Positions 63,096 to 64,000 of a stretch of 64,000 nt of DNA are shown piece by piece; the stretch's first letter is position 1, and each line of letters opens with the position of its first letter. Below the pieces are notes generated by a model, which saw only the letters and a list, made by a program, of their open reading frames with translations, had not been told where the DNA came from and did no database searches. Location: assembly GCF_000186865.1 (NCBI RefSeq), contig NW_008705572.1, positions 703,384 through 767,383 on the forward strand, written 5' to 3'. A program made the translations under genes and the position numbers. The stretch is from Aureococcus anophagefferens. Its lineage: Eukaryota > Sar > Pelagophyceae > Pelagomonadales > Pelagomonadaceae.

Positions 63096-64000
63096 TGGGC
63101 GCCGCGGAGACGCCCAAGGAGGAGTGCATCACGAGCGCGCTCATCGAGGAGACGACGGGCGTGGGCGTCGAGGAGCACAACTGCCTCGACGAGCTCGAGA
63201 TCATCTTCGCGTCCCTCAAGGTCATCTCGCTCGGCGGCGACGACGACGACCGGTACCGGAGCGGTTTGGGCCGCTGCGCGCGGCTGCGGCGGCTGAGCCT
63301 CATCGACTGCGGCCTCGAGGCCATCGGGAGCCTGCGGCCCATCTCGCAGACGCTGGAGCGCCTGTGCGTCGCGGACCAGCGGCTCACGCACCTTCGGGGC
63401 CTGGGGTCGCTGCCCCAGCTGCGCTGGCTCTACGCGCAGCAGAACGCGATCGGCAAGCTCGAGGGCTTGGACGAGTGCCCGCGGCTCCGGAGTCTGTGGC
63501 TCTTCAGCAACCGCATCGCCCGCGTCGAGGGCGTCGCGGAGCTCGGCGAGCTGCGCGAGCTCTGGCTCCAGGAGAACCGGCTGAGCCGCCTCGGGGGCAT
63601 GGAGGCGCTCGTGTCGTTGCGGGATTTGCAGCTCGGCGGGAACCGCGTCGCGGACTACCGGGACCTGCCGCGCCTCGCGCGGCTGCCGTCGCTCGAGTCG
63701 GCGTCCTTCAAGGACGCCCACTTCGGGGCGTGCCCCGTGGCGTCGCGCGACGGCTACCGCGACGCGGTGCTCTGCGCGCTGCGCCACGTGACCAAGCTCG
63801 ACGGCGCGGAGGTGACGCGCCAGGACCGCGCGGCGGCGCGCGACGCCCACCTCGAGCACGTTTTGGAGTTCAACGAGCGCGTCGACGCGCTCGCGCGCGA
63901 GCACCGGCGCGACGCGGCGGCGATCGAGGCGCGGCGGAAGCGGTCGACGGCGCACGCGCGCGCGCTCGACGCGGAGATGCGCGGCGCCTTCGCCCAGCTC
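63096..64000 (+). CDS. LRRC9-like leucine-rich-repeat protein (partial, runs off the window)
   Basis: From ATG 63096 to the window edge, 301 codons; the 3' end is missing. After a short N-terminus (TPKEECITSALIEETTG), SDS22-like repeats of about 22 residues run from residue 60 to 195 (LRRLSLIDCGLEAIGSL, LRWLYAQQNAIGKLEGLDEC, LRSLWLFSNRIARVEGV, LRELWLQENRLSRLGGM). An LRR cap follows (LESASFKDAHFGACPVASRD), a form I associate with LRRC9 and ciliary LRR proteins, then ALRHVTKLDGAEVTRQD and a coiled coil (HRRDAAAIEARRKRSTAHAR). SDS22-type LRR proteins with such caps often work in dynein assembly or axonemes. The missing part could hold more repeats. Confidence 0.78.

Noticed and set aside
1..64000. 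Bacterial contamination of the assembly
   Set aside because: BRF1, PTEN, the TBCC protein, spliced genes and ciliary-type proteins are all eukaryotic. Bacterial-type LeuRS and PurC fit organelle or ordinary inheritance.

Overview
The window is nuclear DNA of a very GC-rich single-celled eukaryote. Coding strands use G or C at almost every third codon position, which is the main guide to the real frame and strand because most antisense frames are also open. Organism clues are short GT-AG introns (43 to 82 nt), several N-termini with a signal peptide ending in an aromatic 'A-F/Y' motif of the kind used for plastid import in algae with secondary red plastids, a DUF285 surface protein with [11 protein letters not shown] stretches, and ciliary-type genes. 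A heterokont alga, most likely a pelagophyte of the Aureococcus/Pelagomonas type, fits best. This is an inference, not a database match. There is one assembly gap (377 N) inside a large gene.

Layout. 1-8.3 kb: coiled-coil protein, F-box/OmpA-like protein, IQ protein, the RNA polymerase III factor BRF1, an ankyrin-like protein, and a plastid-type NFACT-R protein split over two frames. 8.6-12.7 kb: a very large SANT/HSF-like nuclear protein. 13.2-15.6 kb: a plastid membrane protein, then a relic-containing region with 22-nt direct repeats. 15.6-21.9 kb: a GHMP kinase/nucleotidyltransferase fusion, a small plastid protein, a short duplicated-motif protein, a TBCC-domain protein with one clear intron, and a Tudor/EF-hand/TPR protein. 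22-24.6 kb: organellar leucyl-tRNA synthetase. 24.6-29.5 kb: a secreted three-exon protein, a TPR protein, a small membrane protein, a divergent microbial rhodopsin, and a frame-broken multipass membrane protein, with a patchwork duplication between the last two. 29.8-33.9 kb: cold-shock/SAM protein, PTEN, sulfotransferase. 34-41.6 kb: a giant rabconnectin/RAVE-like protein with SH2 and C2 domains and 13 short repeats. 42-53.7 kb: spermidine synthase, exostosin, a 2384-residue type I surface protein (DUF285 repeats, beta-helix, dockerin-like pair, transmembrane segment), and a glycosyltransferase-sulfotransferase fusion. 53.9-64 kb: a giant ARM/EF-hand-like protein, an F-box protein with a compositional break, a cysteine-rich type I membrane protein, SAICAR synthase, and the start of an LRRC9-like protein.

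The genes are mostly unrelated housekeeping and accessory genes, as expected for a compact eukaryotic genome. One loose theme is the cell surface and glycans: exostosin, two sulfotransferases (one fused to a glycosyltransferase), a sugar-nucleotide enzyme fusion, and two type I membrane proteins. The items most worth follow-up are the rhodopsin-like gene, the dockerin-bearing adhesin, the enzyme fusions, the SH2-containing rabconnectin, and the patchwork duplication at 28.5 kb.
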